DNA of 64,000 nucleotides, from positions 682,001 to 746,000 of the forward strand of contig NZ_FMCR01000001.1 in the NCBI RefSeq assembly GCF_900091575.1, in the 5' to 3' direction. The notes under the pieces are model-generated. The model was given only the letters and a program-made list of their open reading frames with translations, ran no database searches and was not told the DNA's origin. This DNA comes from Micromonospora saelicesensis (GTDB lineage: Bacteria; Actinomycetota; Actinomycetes; Mycobacteriales; Micromonosporaceae). Shown here piece by piece: positions 1 through 6,727 of this stretch. Position 1 is the stretch's first letter; each line of letters begins with the position of its first letter. Made by a program: the position numbers and the translations under genes.

Positions 1-2
1 AC

Positions 3-275
3 CTCCGCGCCGAGCAGGTGGCGAGCCTCCGGACGGCCTGGCGGACACCGGCGGGCGGCACTGTCGCGTCCGCCGCGAGCGGTCGTCTCGACGAGCACGG
101 CGACCAGTTCACCTGGGATCTGCGCCGCGTCGGCCACTCCCTGGCCTGGTGTCTCGACGTGACCGCGCTGCTGAGGACCGCCGCCACCGCGACGCTCGGC
201 TCGACCCTGTCCGAGCTGACGAACGTCCTGCGCCAGCACGGCCTGATACCCGTGACGACCGAACGCTTCGCCTAG
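3..275 (+). CDS. C-terminal end of an unknown protein (5' end outside window)
   Basis: The frame is open from the first bases of the window to a TAG at 273-275, giving about 90 residues. It has no stop before the GTG at 18, so the true start probably lies upstream. The end reads as a soluble helical segment rich in Leu, Ala, Thr and Arg (for example LSELTNVLRQHGLIP near the C-terminus). No family is recognised. It converges on the SRPBCC gene, with a stem-loop between them, which supports this being a genuine gene end. Confidence 0.55.
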   Translation, partial: LRAEQVASLRTAWRTPAGGTVASAASGRLDEHGDQFTWDLRRVGHSLAWCLDVTALLRTAATATLGSTLSELTNVLRQHGLIPVTTERFA

Positions 276-343
276 GTGGATCAACGCCTCGCCTGGCCTG
301 CCCGTCGGGGACGTCGGAAGGTCGGTCACGCACCTGAAAGATC

Positions 344-380
344 GCAAAGGCCGTCTCCGACTCGCGGAAACGGCCTTTGC
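344..380. terminator. Stem-loop between convergent genes
   Basis: A perfect 11-bp inverted repeat (344-354 with 370-380, GCAAAGGCCGT and its complement) lies between the stop codons of two convergent genes at 275 and 393. It is probably a bidirectional terminator. Confidence 0.7.
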
Positions 381-392
381 CGGGTCGTGCCG

Positions 393-875
393 TCAGCTGC
401 CGCCACCAAAGAGGGAGAGGTAGCGACTGAGGTAGAGGGGCCAGCCAGTATCGCTGTCGACTCCGTCTCGGACCGACTCCCAGCCAGGGCCGTGCCGGTC
501 GAGGTGCCGGTGTTCCAGCTCGATTCGGGTCCGGTCTGGAGTCTCGGCAACGAATAGGACTTCGACCTCGCTGGTGAGATCCGGGTCGGCTTCGACCTGC
601 CAGGTCGGTCCGATGTCCCAGCTGAAGACGACCCGGGTCGGCGGCTCGAACGCGAGAATGCGTGCCCACCGGCATTCGCTACCGTCGGTACCTCGGTCGT
701 AGATGTGCCCGCCGGCCCTGGGCTCGAACACGGTCGCGGCGATCGGGACCTGGAGCAGATTGTGCTCGCGTGGCTTGAAGTCGCCGAACCGCTCGGTGAA
801 GACGGTGAAGGCCTGTTCGATCGGCGCGTTGACGACGATCTGTCGGCGGACGACCGCCGTAGCTGCTTGCGTCAT
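393..875 (-). CDS. SRPBCC (AHSA1-like) domain protein
   Basis: A protein of about 160 residues with the START/Bet v1-like SRPBCC fold typical of the AHSA1 group. It opens with the usual pattern IVVNAPIEQAFTVFTERFGDF, and central strands include the run GHIYDRGTDGSE and the segment TRVVFSWDIGPTW. These proteins bind hydrophobic ligands or act in stress responses; no specific function can be assigned. The ATG at 875 overlaps the stop of the upstream ArsR gene as ATGA and has GAGGAG about 7 nt upstream, so I prefer it to the GTG at 881. Co-transcription with an ArsR-type regulator is a common arrangement for this family, and the regulator probably controls the pair. Confidence 0.88.
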   Translation of the reverse strand: MTQAATAVVRRQIVVNAPIEQAFTVFTERFGDFKPREHNLLQVPIAATVFEPRAGGHIYDRGTDGSECRWARILAFEPPTRVVFSWDIGPTWQVEADPDLTSEVEVLFVAETPDRTRIELEHRHLDRHGPGWESVRDGVDSDTGWPLYLSRYLSLFGGGS

Positions 876-1192
876 GGGCACTCCTCGGTCTCTTCAACGA
901 TGTCTTGATAGCCGTCCAGCGCCCGGCGCCAGAAGGTGTCGAGCTGGTCCCGCAGGGCGGCCAACCCGACCGGACTCAGCCGGTAGACGCGACGGGTTCC
1001 CATCGCCTGGTCGACGACCAGGCCCGCGCTCTTGAGCACCTTGAGGTGCTGCGACACGGCTGGTCGACTGATGGGCAGCTCGTCCGCCAGCTCCCCCACG
1101 GCACGGGGCCGCTCGGCCAGGCGCTGGACGATGGCGAGCCTGCTGGGATCGCCCAACGCCTCCCAGCCCGGATGCACTCCGTAAGTCACCAC
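872..1192 (-). CDS. ArsR-family winged-helix repressor
   Basis: A 106-residue winged-helix protein. The helix-turn-helix is visible as VGELADELPISRPAVSQHLK, followed by the wing region LVVDQAMGTRRVYRLSPVGL. There is no CxC or other obvious metal-binding cysteine motif, so it is more like the non-metal ArsR regulators that pair with SRPBCC (AHSA1) proteins. It is the first gene of a two-gene leftward operon and overlaps the SRPBCC start by 4 bp. It probably represses its own operon from a promoter in the 1193-1250 region; no clear operator was picked out by eye. Confidence 0.92.
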   Translation of the reverse strand: MVTYGVHPGWEALGDPSRLAIVQRLAERPRAVGELADELPISRPAVSQHLKVLKSAGLVVDQAMGTRRVYRLSPVGLAALRDQLDTFWRRALDGYQDIVEETEECP

Positions 1193-1507
1193 GAACGAAA
1201 GCTACGACTTACCGATACAGCCGTCAAGGCGAATCACCGAAGCCCCGGATCTGCCAACAACCATGGCGGCCCGGGGCTTCTTCGTATGTCGCGCCGACGG
1301 CGGGCTGTCAGCGGCGCGCTGGCGGCCGAAGGCCAGAGGCACGGCGGCGGGCCATCGGCCCGGCACAGAACAAACGAGTGCTCAGTCACGGGACATGCTT
1401 GACACTCGCGTCCCAGCAGGCGCTTGACATGATCGAGATGATCGTCAGCAGTAGTCCCCCCGTTCCTCGGCGCATTGATCCAGGGACAGTCGAGGAGGTT
1501 TCGCGGC
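1193..1507. other. Intergenic region with stem-loop and weak promoter-like elements
   Basis: This 315-bp gap lies between the divergent ArsR and S1-like genes. It holds a perfect 10-bp inverted repeat (1239-1248 with 1271-1280, GAAGCCCCGG and complement) followed on the plus strand by TTCTTCGT, which looks like a terminator although no plus-strand gene ends here now. Two TTGACA hexamers occur at about 1399 and 1424; the second could serve the gene at 1508, but no convincing -10 follows. The rest shows no credible ORF. Confidence 0.4.
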
Positions 1508-2032
1508 GTGTTGGAGCCGGACAAGCTCGACGCGGCTCGTCGTCGCTTCCCAGTGGGCGAGCACATCACGGGTCAGGTCGTCCTCATACCGAGGCCCGGA
1601 GCGATCGGGTTGCTCGTGGACCTGGGCCAAGAGCCAGAGGGCTTCGTTGACGTCGTGGTCTTGCCACACGAACCGGCTGACTGGCCTCCAGTTGGCACAG
1701 TGACCACGTTTGAGGTTCTCCAACACAGGCCGGGTCAGGTTCGCCTTCTTCCTCTCGACGAGCGATTCCGTTCACGGAGCTACCTGCCCGCCAGCCTGAG
1801 CGACCAGGAGTGGCTATCCATCAAGGCGCGATTTCCGATCGGCTCCGTGGTCACCGCGACCGTCACTCACGTCTTCACCTCGAACAGGGAATACGTCGTG
1901 AGCTTCGAAGATTGCTGGTCGTCCCTGGGATGGAACAGCGAGACCCCTGAGGTCGGCGCCACTGGCAGGTACACCGTCACCCGGCACCTGGACGTCACTC
2001 GACGGGTCGTCCTTGGATCGACCGATTCATGA
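1508..2032 (+). CDS. Small S1-like duplicated beta-barrel protein, unknown function
   Basis: The GTG at 1508 is chosen because GAGGAGG lies 9 nt upstream, giving 174 residues. The protein looks like two similar OB/S1-type halves. Residues 12-85 start with FPVGEHITGQV and include a GLLVDLG...GFVDV pattern; residues 100-170 start with FPIGSVVTATV and include YVVSFED. S1 domains usually bind RNA, but the typical aromatic and basic surface is not obvious, so function is unknown. The gene lies directly beside an integrase remnant, its last 20 bases overlap that remnant, and it may be cargo of a decayed element or a bystander. Confidence 0.6.
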   Translation: MLEPDKLDAARRRFPVGEHITGQVVLIPRPGAIGLLVDLGQEPEGFVDVVVLPHEPADWPPVGTVTTFEVLQHRPGQVRLLPLDERFRSRSYLPASLSDQEWLSIKARFPIGSVVTATVTHVFTSNREYVVSFEDCWSSLGWNSETPEVGATGRYTVTRHLDVTRRVVLGSTDS

Positions 2033-2317
2033 CCAGCGGTGGTCGCAGATGTGGCGAACCTGGCGCAACGCGGCCAGCTGGCCCGATGAGGCCACCTTCC
2101 ACTCTCGGCGACACTACTTCGTCACCCGCCTGATCACCTCGGGTGCCGATTCCACCGAGGCGCAGAACGCGCTACGGCACTCCAGCCTGCGGATCACGCT
2201 GGAAACCTCCGTCACTGGTGGCCGAAGAAAGACCGCCACCGCAACATCAGCAGCGGGGCTCTGCGCGACGCGAGCGCCAAACGAAAACGGGGCCCGAAGG
2301 CCCCGGATCCTCGCTGA
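2013..2317 (+). pseudogene. Remnant of a tyrosine-recombinase integrase (C-terminal catalytic part)
   Basis: Translation from 2013 gives a truncated actinobacterial element-type integrase: PIHDQRWSQMWRTW, then FHSRRHYFVTRL (the HxLRH box, with Leu changed to Arg), then ALRHSSLRITLET (the second His/Arg box). After about 2213 the family sequence HWWPKKDRHRNISSGALRD continues only in the next frame, so one base is missing. The position that should hold the nucleophilic Tyr (LETY) is Ser. The shifted frame ends at a TGA at 2315-2317, about 64 bp from the 3' end of tRNA-Ala. The N-terminal two thirds are absent. A truncated start, a frameshift and a lost nucleophile together mark it as dead. Confidence 0.8.
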
Positions 2318-2380
2318 TTTGTGTCGGACCTGTGCCCGCCGATCTTGCTGGCGGGATTCTCCCCAGGTCGTACGTGTTGC

Positions 2381-2457
2381 TGGTGGAGCTGAGGGGATTT
2401 GAACCCCTGACCCCCTCGATGCGAACGAGGTGCGCTACCAGTCTGCGCCACAGCCCC
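2381..2457 (-). tRNA. tRNA-Ala (anticodon CGC)
   Basis: On the minus strand the sequence folds as a full cloverleaf of 77 nt including an encoded CCA. The acceptor arm is GGGGCTG with CAGCTCC; the D arm contains TGGTAGCGC; the anticodon stem CTCG/CGAG encloses TTCGCAT, so the anticodon is CGC; the T arm is GGGG-TTCAAAT-CCCC. Its 3' end points to the integrase remnant at 2013-2317, the usual geometry of an element integrated at a tRNA 3' end. Confidence 0.95.
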
Positions 2458-2577
2458 CCGCCGGCGAACCGGCTTCGGTCCCACCCGGCTTACACCGGGC
2501 GGGCCGGCAGCAAGGCTAACAGGTCGTCGGCCTCCACCGCGAATCCGCCCCCGGCCCGGCGCTCCGGCCTGCCCGAA

Positions 2578-2652
2578 GATCGACTCGGCTTCCTGGAAAT
2601 CGGGGCATCCCGGACGCCACAACCACCCGACTTCCAGAAACCCGAGTCGATC
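2578..2652. repeat. REP-like palindromic intergenic repeat
   Basis: Two 27-nt arms (2578-2604 and 2626-2652) form an imperfect inverted repeat with three mismatches around a 21-nt loop. The arm begins GATCGACTCGG and ends TCGGG. A related sequence (TTGATCCACTCGGGTTT, tandem) occurs at 10417-10454, so this is probably a dispersed intergenic repeat family of this genome. It lies between tRNA-Ala and sepX and could also end transcription of sepX. Confidence 0.6.
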
Positions 2653-2699
2653 AAGCCAGCCGGGCACGGCCGGGACCTGGGCAAGGCCGGGACCCGGCG

Positions 2700-3482
2700 T
2701 CAGGCGCCTCGGCCGGCCTCGTAGGGACGGCCGCGCAGGCCGCCCGAGCGCCGGTACGAGACTGATCCACCGTTGACCGCCGCCGGCAGGTCTCCCGACC
2801 GGTCCAGGCCCATGGCGGCTCGGCGTACCCCTTCGCGTTGGGCGGCGAGGCGGCGCTGCGCCTCCCGGCGGGCCGCGGCCCGGCGGGCCTGCTCCCGGCG
2901 CACCTCGGCCTGCCGGGCGGCCAACCAGGCGGCCTCCCGGGCGCGGGCGCGGCGGCGGCGACGCCCGGCGAGGGCCTGACCCCGCAGGTGCACGACGTAC
3001 AGGGCCAGGAGCAGGAAGGTGACTCCGAAGCCGACCCAGAAGCCGGGGCTGACGAACAGCACGCCGATCAGCTCGACGACGTTGAGGAGCAGGAGGGCGG
3101 CGAGCACCCGGCGACGCCGGTACACGGCGGGGGTGTGCTGTCGGCGCGGCGGCGGGCGGCGACGGGACCGCTTCGGTGCGGCGGGCACCGCGCGCAGTCG
3201 ACCGGAGCGGCGGACGGCCGGTGGCGCGGAGACCGGCGCGCCCAACGCGCCGGTAGTCGCGTCTTCACTCAAGGTGACGACCAGTGAGCGCGGAGGATGG
3301 ACGGGTCGCCGTCCCGGCACAGTGCGGCGCCGTCGGCGGCGCTGGAGCACCCGCGCCGTCGACTGCGCCCGCTCCGCCACCAGCCGCTCGGTGGCGTCGT
3401 ACCGGCGAACCAACGCCGGGGCCAGGGCGAGCAGGCCGGCGGCGGCGAGGACGGCGAGGAGCACCGAGGTCGGCACCCTCAC
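2700..3482 (-). CDS. sepX: SepX/GlpR-type divisome membrane protein
   Basis: The GTG at 3482 (VRVPTSVLLAVLAAAGLL) has GGGAGGG just upstream and places a membrane segment at the extreme N-terminus; longer starts would bury it. The protein has 260 residues: TM1 at 5-25, a basic linker with a run of six Arg, a pair of TM helices near residues 127-165 (VLAALLLLNVVELIGVLF and GFWVGFGVTFLLLALYV), then an Arg/Ala-rich coiled region. This layout and its place downstream of galU, moeA-like and rimJ genes match SepX of Streptomyces and GlpR of Corynebacterium (Rv0996 in M. tuberculosis), the membrane receptor of the gephyrin-like division protein Glp. The role here is inferred from layout and synteny. 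Confidence 0.82.
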   Translation of the reverse strand: MRVPTSVLLAVLAAAGLLALAPALVRRYDATERLVAERAQSTARVLQRRRRRRTVPGRRPVHPPRSLVVTLSEDATTGALGAPVSAPPAVRRSGRLRAVPAAPKRSRRRPPPRRQHTPAVYRRRRVLAALLLLNVVELIGVLFVSPGFWVGFGVTFLLLALYVVHLRGQALAGRRRRRARAREAAWLAARQAEVRREQARRAAARREAQRRLAAQREGVRRAAMGLDRSGDLPAAVNGGSVSYRRSGGLRGRPYEAGRGA

Positions 3483-3682
3483 CCCTCCCGTCACCGAATT
3501 CGAAGCAACCGCCATCCGACCGCAGGATCTTCCATCGATCACGCCTGGGCGCGTGGATCGTCCGGCCGGGGAGCGCTTGCCGCAGCTTGCAGTTACTTGA
3601 GGTTACGGCGCACCGACCGGGATGCCACCGCGCCGCGCCGATCCCGTCCGTGGGACGAGTGGGCGGATGTCGGGAAATCCTC

Positions 3683-4333
3683 CTACCGCGCGTTGGCGCG
3701 AACCCGATGCCAGCGGGCCAGCAGGCCACCCTCGGCGGCGATCTCCTCACTCGTCATCGCGTACCCGATGTGGTCCCGCCAGGCGCCGTCGATGTGCATG
3801 TAGCGCACGTGGTACGCCTCCTCGCGGAAGCCCAGCTTCTCCACCACCCGGCGGGACGGCCGGTTCTCCGGACGGATGTTCACCTCCACCCGGTGCAGCC
3901 CGCCCGGCCCGAACGCGTGGTCCACGGCGAGCGCCAGCGCCGTCGGGATCACACCCTGGCCGGCGACCCGCGCGTCCACCCAGTAGCCGACGTAGCCGGA
4001 GCAGAGCGCCCGCCGCACGATGCTGCCCACGTTGATGTGCCCGACCAGCCGGTCCCGGTCGGCCTCACGCAGGCAGACCGCGAACGGCATGCCCTCACCC
4101 TCGCGGGCCGAACGCCGCTGGTCGCGGTGCACCCAACGGAACGCGGCCGGCGAGTTCATCTCGTCCCAACCGCCGGGCAGTGACGACTCCCAGGGTGCCA
4201 GCCAGGCCCGGTTGGCCCGCCGCACCTCCGACCACGCCGCCGCGTCGGAGCGCCGGTAGGGCCGCAGCAGCACTGGGCCGTCGGCCAGTTCCACCGGCCA
4301 GCCCGGTGCCCGCGCGGGTCCGAAGAGACTCAC
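3683..4333 (-). CDS. rimJ: RimJ/RimL-type GNAT N-acetyltransferase
   Basis: A protein of 216 residues with the GNAT fold of the ribosomal-protein-alanine acetyltransferase group. It shows the substrate-side segment LLRPYRRSDAAAWSEVRRAN, strand LVGHINVGSI, the acetyl-CoA loop around YWVDARVAGQGVIPTAL, and the C-terminal ENRPSRRVVEKLGFREEA signature. The GTG at 4333 is taken as start because GGGAG lies about 9 nt upstream. It sits between glp and sepX, as in M. tuberculosis (Rv0995, RimJ). The real substrate is unknown; the conserved place in a division-gene cluster allows a non-ribosomal target, but that is inference. Confidence 0.88.
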   Translation of the reverse strand: MSLFGPARAPGWPVELADGPVLLRPYRRSDAAAWSEVRRANRAWLAPWESSLPGGWDEMNSPAAFRWVHRDQRRSAREGEGMPFAVCLREADRDRLVGHINVGSIVRRALCSGYVGYWVDARVAGQGVIPTALALAVDHAFGPGGLHRVEVNIRPENRPSRRVVEKLGFREEAYHVRYMHIDGAWRDHIGYAMTSEEIAAEGGLLARWHRVRANAR

Positions 4334-4445
4334 CCGCACAGTCTCCCGCGCGGGACCGTGTCGCGCGCAAGTGGTCCCACCGCGTTCACCGCACAGACCC
4401 CGACGATCACCCGACGCGGGCCGCGAGCGGACCGGTCGGGACGCG

Positions 4446-5759
4446 TCACCGGCGGCGGTCCAGCAGCAGGACGTCCACTGTGGAGCCGGCCGCGGCCGTG
4501 GTGACCCGCTCGCCGAGCACCAGCAACCCGTTGGCCTCGGCCAACCCGGAGAGGGTGAACGGCCCGCCGCTGAGCGGCTGGACCGTGTACCCGCCGCCGC
4601 GTCGCTCGGCGACGTGCGCCGGCCGGAACTCGCGCAGCCCCGTCGGCGACGACACGGTCTCCAGCAGGTGTGCCCGCACACTGGGTCGAAACACCGGCTC
4701 GGCGCCGGCGAGCAGTTGGATGGCGGGGCGGGCCAGCACCTCGAAGCCGATCAACGCAGCGCCCGGGTCGCCGGGCAGGCAGACCACCGGCACCTCCTCG
4801 GCGCCAACAGTGCCGAACCCCAGCGCGGTGCCGGGATAGAGCGCCACGTCGGTGAAGGTGACCGGCCCGGCGCGACCGCCCTCACGGCGGGAGAGGATCC
4901 GACGCACCATGTCGCCGGGGCCGGTGCCGGTGCCCCCGGTGGTGATGATCAGGTCGGCGCGCAGCGTCTGGTCCTCCAGCAGCCCGCGCAGCCCCTCCGG
5001 GTCGTCGTCGCAGATGCCCACCCGGTACGCCAGCGCGCCCACCTCGGCTGCCGCGGCGGTCAGCGCGTGCGAGTTCGCGTCCACCACCTGACCGGGTTGA
5101 CTGCCCCGGCCCACGTCGACGAGTTCGTCACCGGTGGCCACGATGACCACCCGTGGACTGGGCCGGACCACCACGTGCCCGATGCCGGTCGCCGCGAAGA
5201 CGGCGACCAGGGCCGGGGACACGTAGGTGCCGGCCCGGGCGAGCAGGGTGCCGGCGGGCAGCTCCTCACCCGCTCGGCGTACCCCGTACCCCCGTTTGGG
5301 GGTGCGGAAGATCTCCACCGCGGCCATGCCCTGGTCGGTCCACTCCACCGGGACCACGACGTCAGCGGCGACCGGCAGCGGGGCCCCGGCGGCCACCGAG
5401 AAGCACGAGCCGGGGGTGAGCCGGACCGGCCGCCAGCTCGCGGCGCCGAGATCGCCGACCACGTTGAGCCGGATGGTGCGGCCGCCGGGCGTGCCGGAGG
5501 GGGCCGGGACGTAGCTCGGCCCCCGGCCCCCTCCGGAAATGTCCTCCCAGCGCGCGGCGTAGCCGTCCACGGCCGCCTGGTCGAAGGCCGGGAAGGCGTG
5601 CGGCGCGACGACGTCCTCGGCGAGGACGTTGCCGTGCGCCTGGGTGAGGTCGAGGTCGAGTGGTGGCAGCGCGCGCAACCTGCGCAGCACGCTGCCCAGG
5701 TAGTCGGCGAGCGGCGTCAACTCGTTCGCGGCCGCCTCGGCGTCGGCCGTCGCGGTCAT
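4446..5759 (-). CDS. glp: Gephyrin-like MoeA-family protein (Glp type)
   Basis: A protein of 437 residues with the full MoeA layout: N-terminal region with FDQAAVDGYAA (59-69), the central MPT-binding domain (ATGDELVDVG near 208-217, TTGGTGTGPGDM at 273-284), and a C-terminal beta domain. Two places where catalytic MoeA proteins usually read GGVSxGxxD and PGNPVS read GGTGTGPGD and PGDPGA here, so molybdenum-insertase activity is uncertain. Its position in galU-moeA-rimJ-sepX matches Rv0994 and corynebacterial Glp, which binds FtsZ and the GlpR receptor. The ATG overlaps the galU stop by 4 bp (ATGA), showing translational coupling. Glp or a true MoeA remain the two alternatives. Confidence 0.85.
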   Translation of the reverse strand: MTATADAEAAANELTPLADYLGSVLRRLRALPPLDLDLTQAHGNVLAEDVVAPHAFPAFDQAAVDGYAARWEDISGGGRGPSYVPAPSGTPGGRTIRLNVVGDLGAASWRPVRLTPGSCFSVAAGAPLPVAADVVVPVEWTDQGMAAVEIFRTPKRGYGVRRAGEELPAGTLLARAGTYVSPALVAVFAATGIGHVVVRPSPRVVIVATGDELVDVGRGSQPGQVVDANSHALTAAAAEVGALAYRVGICDDDPEGLRGLLEDQTLRADLIITTGGTGTGPGDMVRRILSRREGGRAGPVTFTDVALYPGTALGFGTVGAEEVPVVCLPGDPGAALIGFEVLARPAIQLLAGAEPVFRPSVRAHLLETVSSPTGLREFRPAHVAERRGGGYTVQPLSGGPFTLSGLAEANGLLVLGERVTTAAAGSTVDVLLLDRRR

Positions 5760-6718
5760 GTACCAGATCCGCCTGCCGCGTCGGCCTTGACGAAGTCGGC
5801 CAGCCAGGACCGGAACTCGGCGCCCAGGTCCTCGCGCTCGGCGGCGATCTGCACCACCGTCTGGAGGTACCCCAGCGGCATGCCGGTGTCGTAGCGGGTG
5901 CCCCGGTAGACGATCGCGTGCACCGGGACGCCCTCGGTGCGCAGCAGCTCCATCGCGTCGGTCAGCTGGATCTCGCCGCCGCTGCCCGGCTTGGTCCGCC
6001 GGATCGCGTCGAAGATCCTGCCCGGCAACACGTAGCGGCCGAGCACCGCGAGGTTGCTCGGGGCGTCCTCGGGCTGCGGCTTCTCCACCATCCCGGTCAC
6101 CTTGACGACCTCGCCGATGTCGGTCAGCTCCGACTCGGCCGGCTCGACGGAGGCGATCCCGTACCGCTTGGTCTCGGACGGGTCGACCTCGAAGAAGGCG
6201 AGCACCACACCGCCGGTGCGGGCCTGCAACTCCAGCATCGCCGGCAGCAGCGGCTCCGACGGCTTGACGAACTCGTCGCCGAGCAGCACCGCGAAGGGCT
6301 GGTCGCCGACGTGCGACTCGGCGTACCCGATGGCGTGGCCGAGCCCGAGCTGCTCGGGCTGCCGCACGGTGTAGATCTCGGCCAGCTCGCTGGGCCGACG
6401 CACGGCGGCCAGCCGCTCGGAGTCGCCCTTCTCCTCCAACCTGGTCTCCAGGTCCGGGCGACGGTCGAAGTGGTCCACCATCGACGTCTTACCCCGACCG
6501 GTGATCAGCAACACGTCACCGATGCCAGCCTGCGTGGCCTCCTCGACGATGTACTGCAACACCGGCCTGTCCACCACCGGCAGCAGTTCCTTGGGCACCG
6601 CCTTGGTGGCCGGCAGGAACCGGGTGGCCAGTCCGGCGGCCGGGATGACGGCCTTGACCGCCAGGGGACGGCCAGTTGCGGCGACCGTCGATGAGGGGTT
6701 CGCTGAGTGCTCCGACAT
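5756..6718 (-). CDS. galU: UTP-glucose-1-phosphate uridylyltransferase
   Basis: GalU makes UDP-glucose from UTP and glucose-1-phosphate for cell-wall polysaccharide and trehalose synthesis. The 320-residue protein has the nucleotide-binding start AAGLATRFLPATKAVPKE, VDRPVLQYIVEEA, the sugar-binding QPEQLGLGHAI and FAVLLGDEF segments, and the EKP element around VTGMVEKPQPEDAPS. Length is normal for bacterial GalU. It begins 9 bp after the stop of the diguanylate cyclase gene and overlaps the glp start, so the leftward genes form one transcription unit. Confidence 0.96.
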   Translation of the reverse strand: MSEHSANPSSTVAATGRPLAVKAVIPAAGLATRFLPATKAVPKELLPVVDRPVLQYIVEEATQAGIGDVLLITGRGKTSMVDHFDRRPDLETRLEEKGDSERLAAVRRPSELAEIYTVRQPEQLGLGHAIGYAESHVGDQPFAVLLGDEFVKPSEPLLPAMLELQARTGGVVLAFFEVDPSETKRYGIASVEPAESELTDIGEVVKVTGMVEKPQPEDAPSNLAVLGRYVLPGRIFDAIRRTKPGSGGEIQLTDAMELLRTEGVPVHAIVYRGTRYDTGMPLGYLQTVVQIAAEREDLGAEFRSWLADFVKADAAGGSGT

Positions 6719-6727
6719 GCCGCGAGA

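Noticed and set aside
1234..1569. Frames in the 1200-1570 region on both strands
   Set aside because: No ribosome site, no family and stop-poor only because of base composition; the only supported start here is GTG 1508.
4371..5894. 507-residue plus-strand frame over glp
   Set aside because: Antisense shadow of glp with Gly/Arg/His-rich composition.
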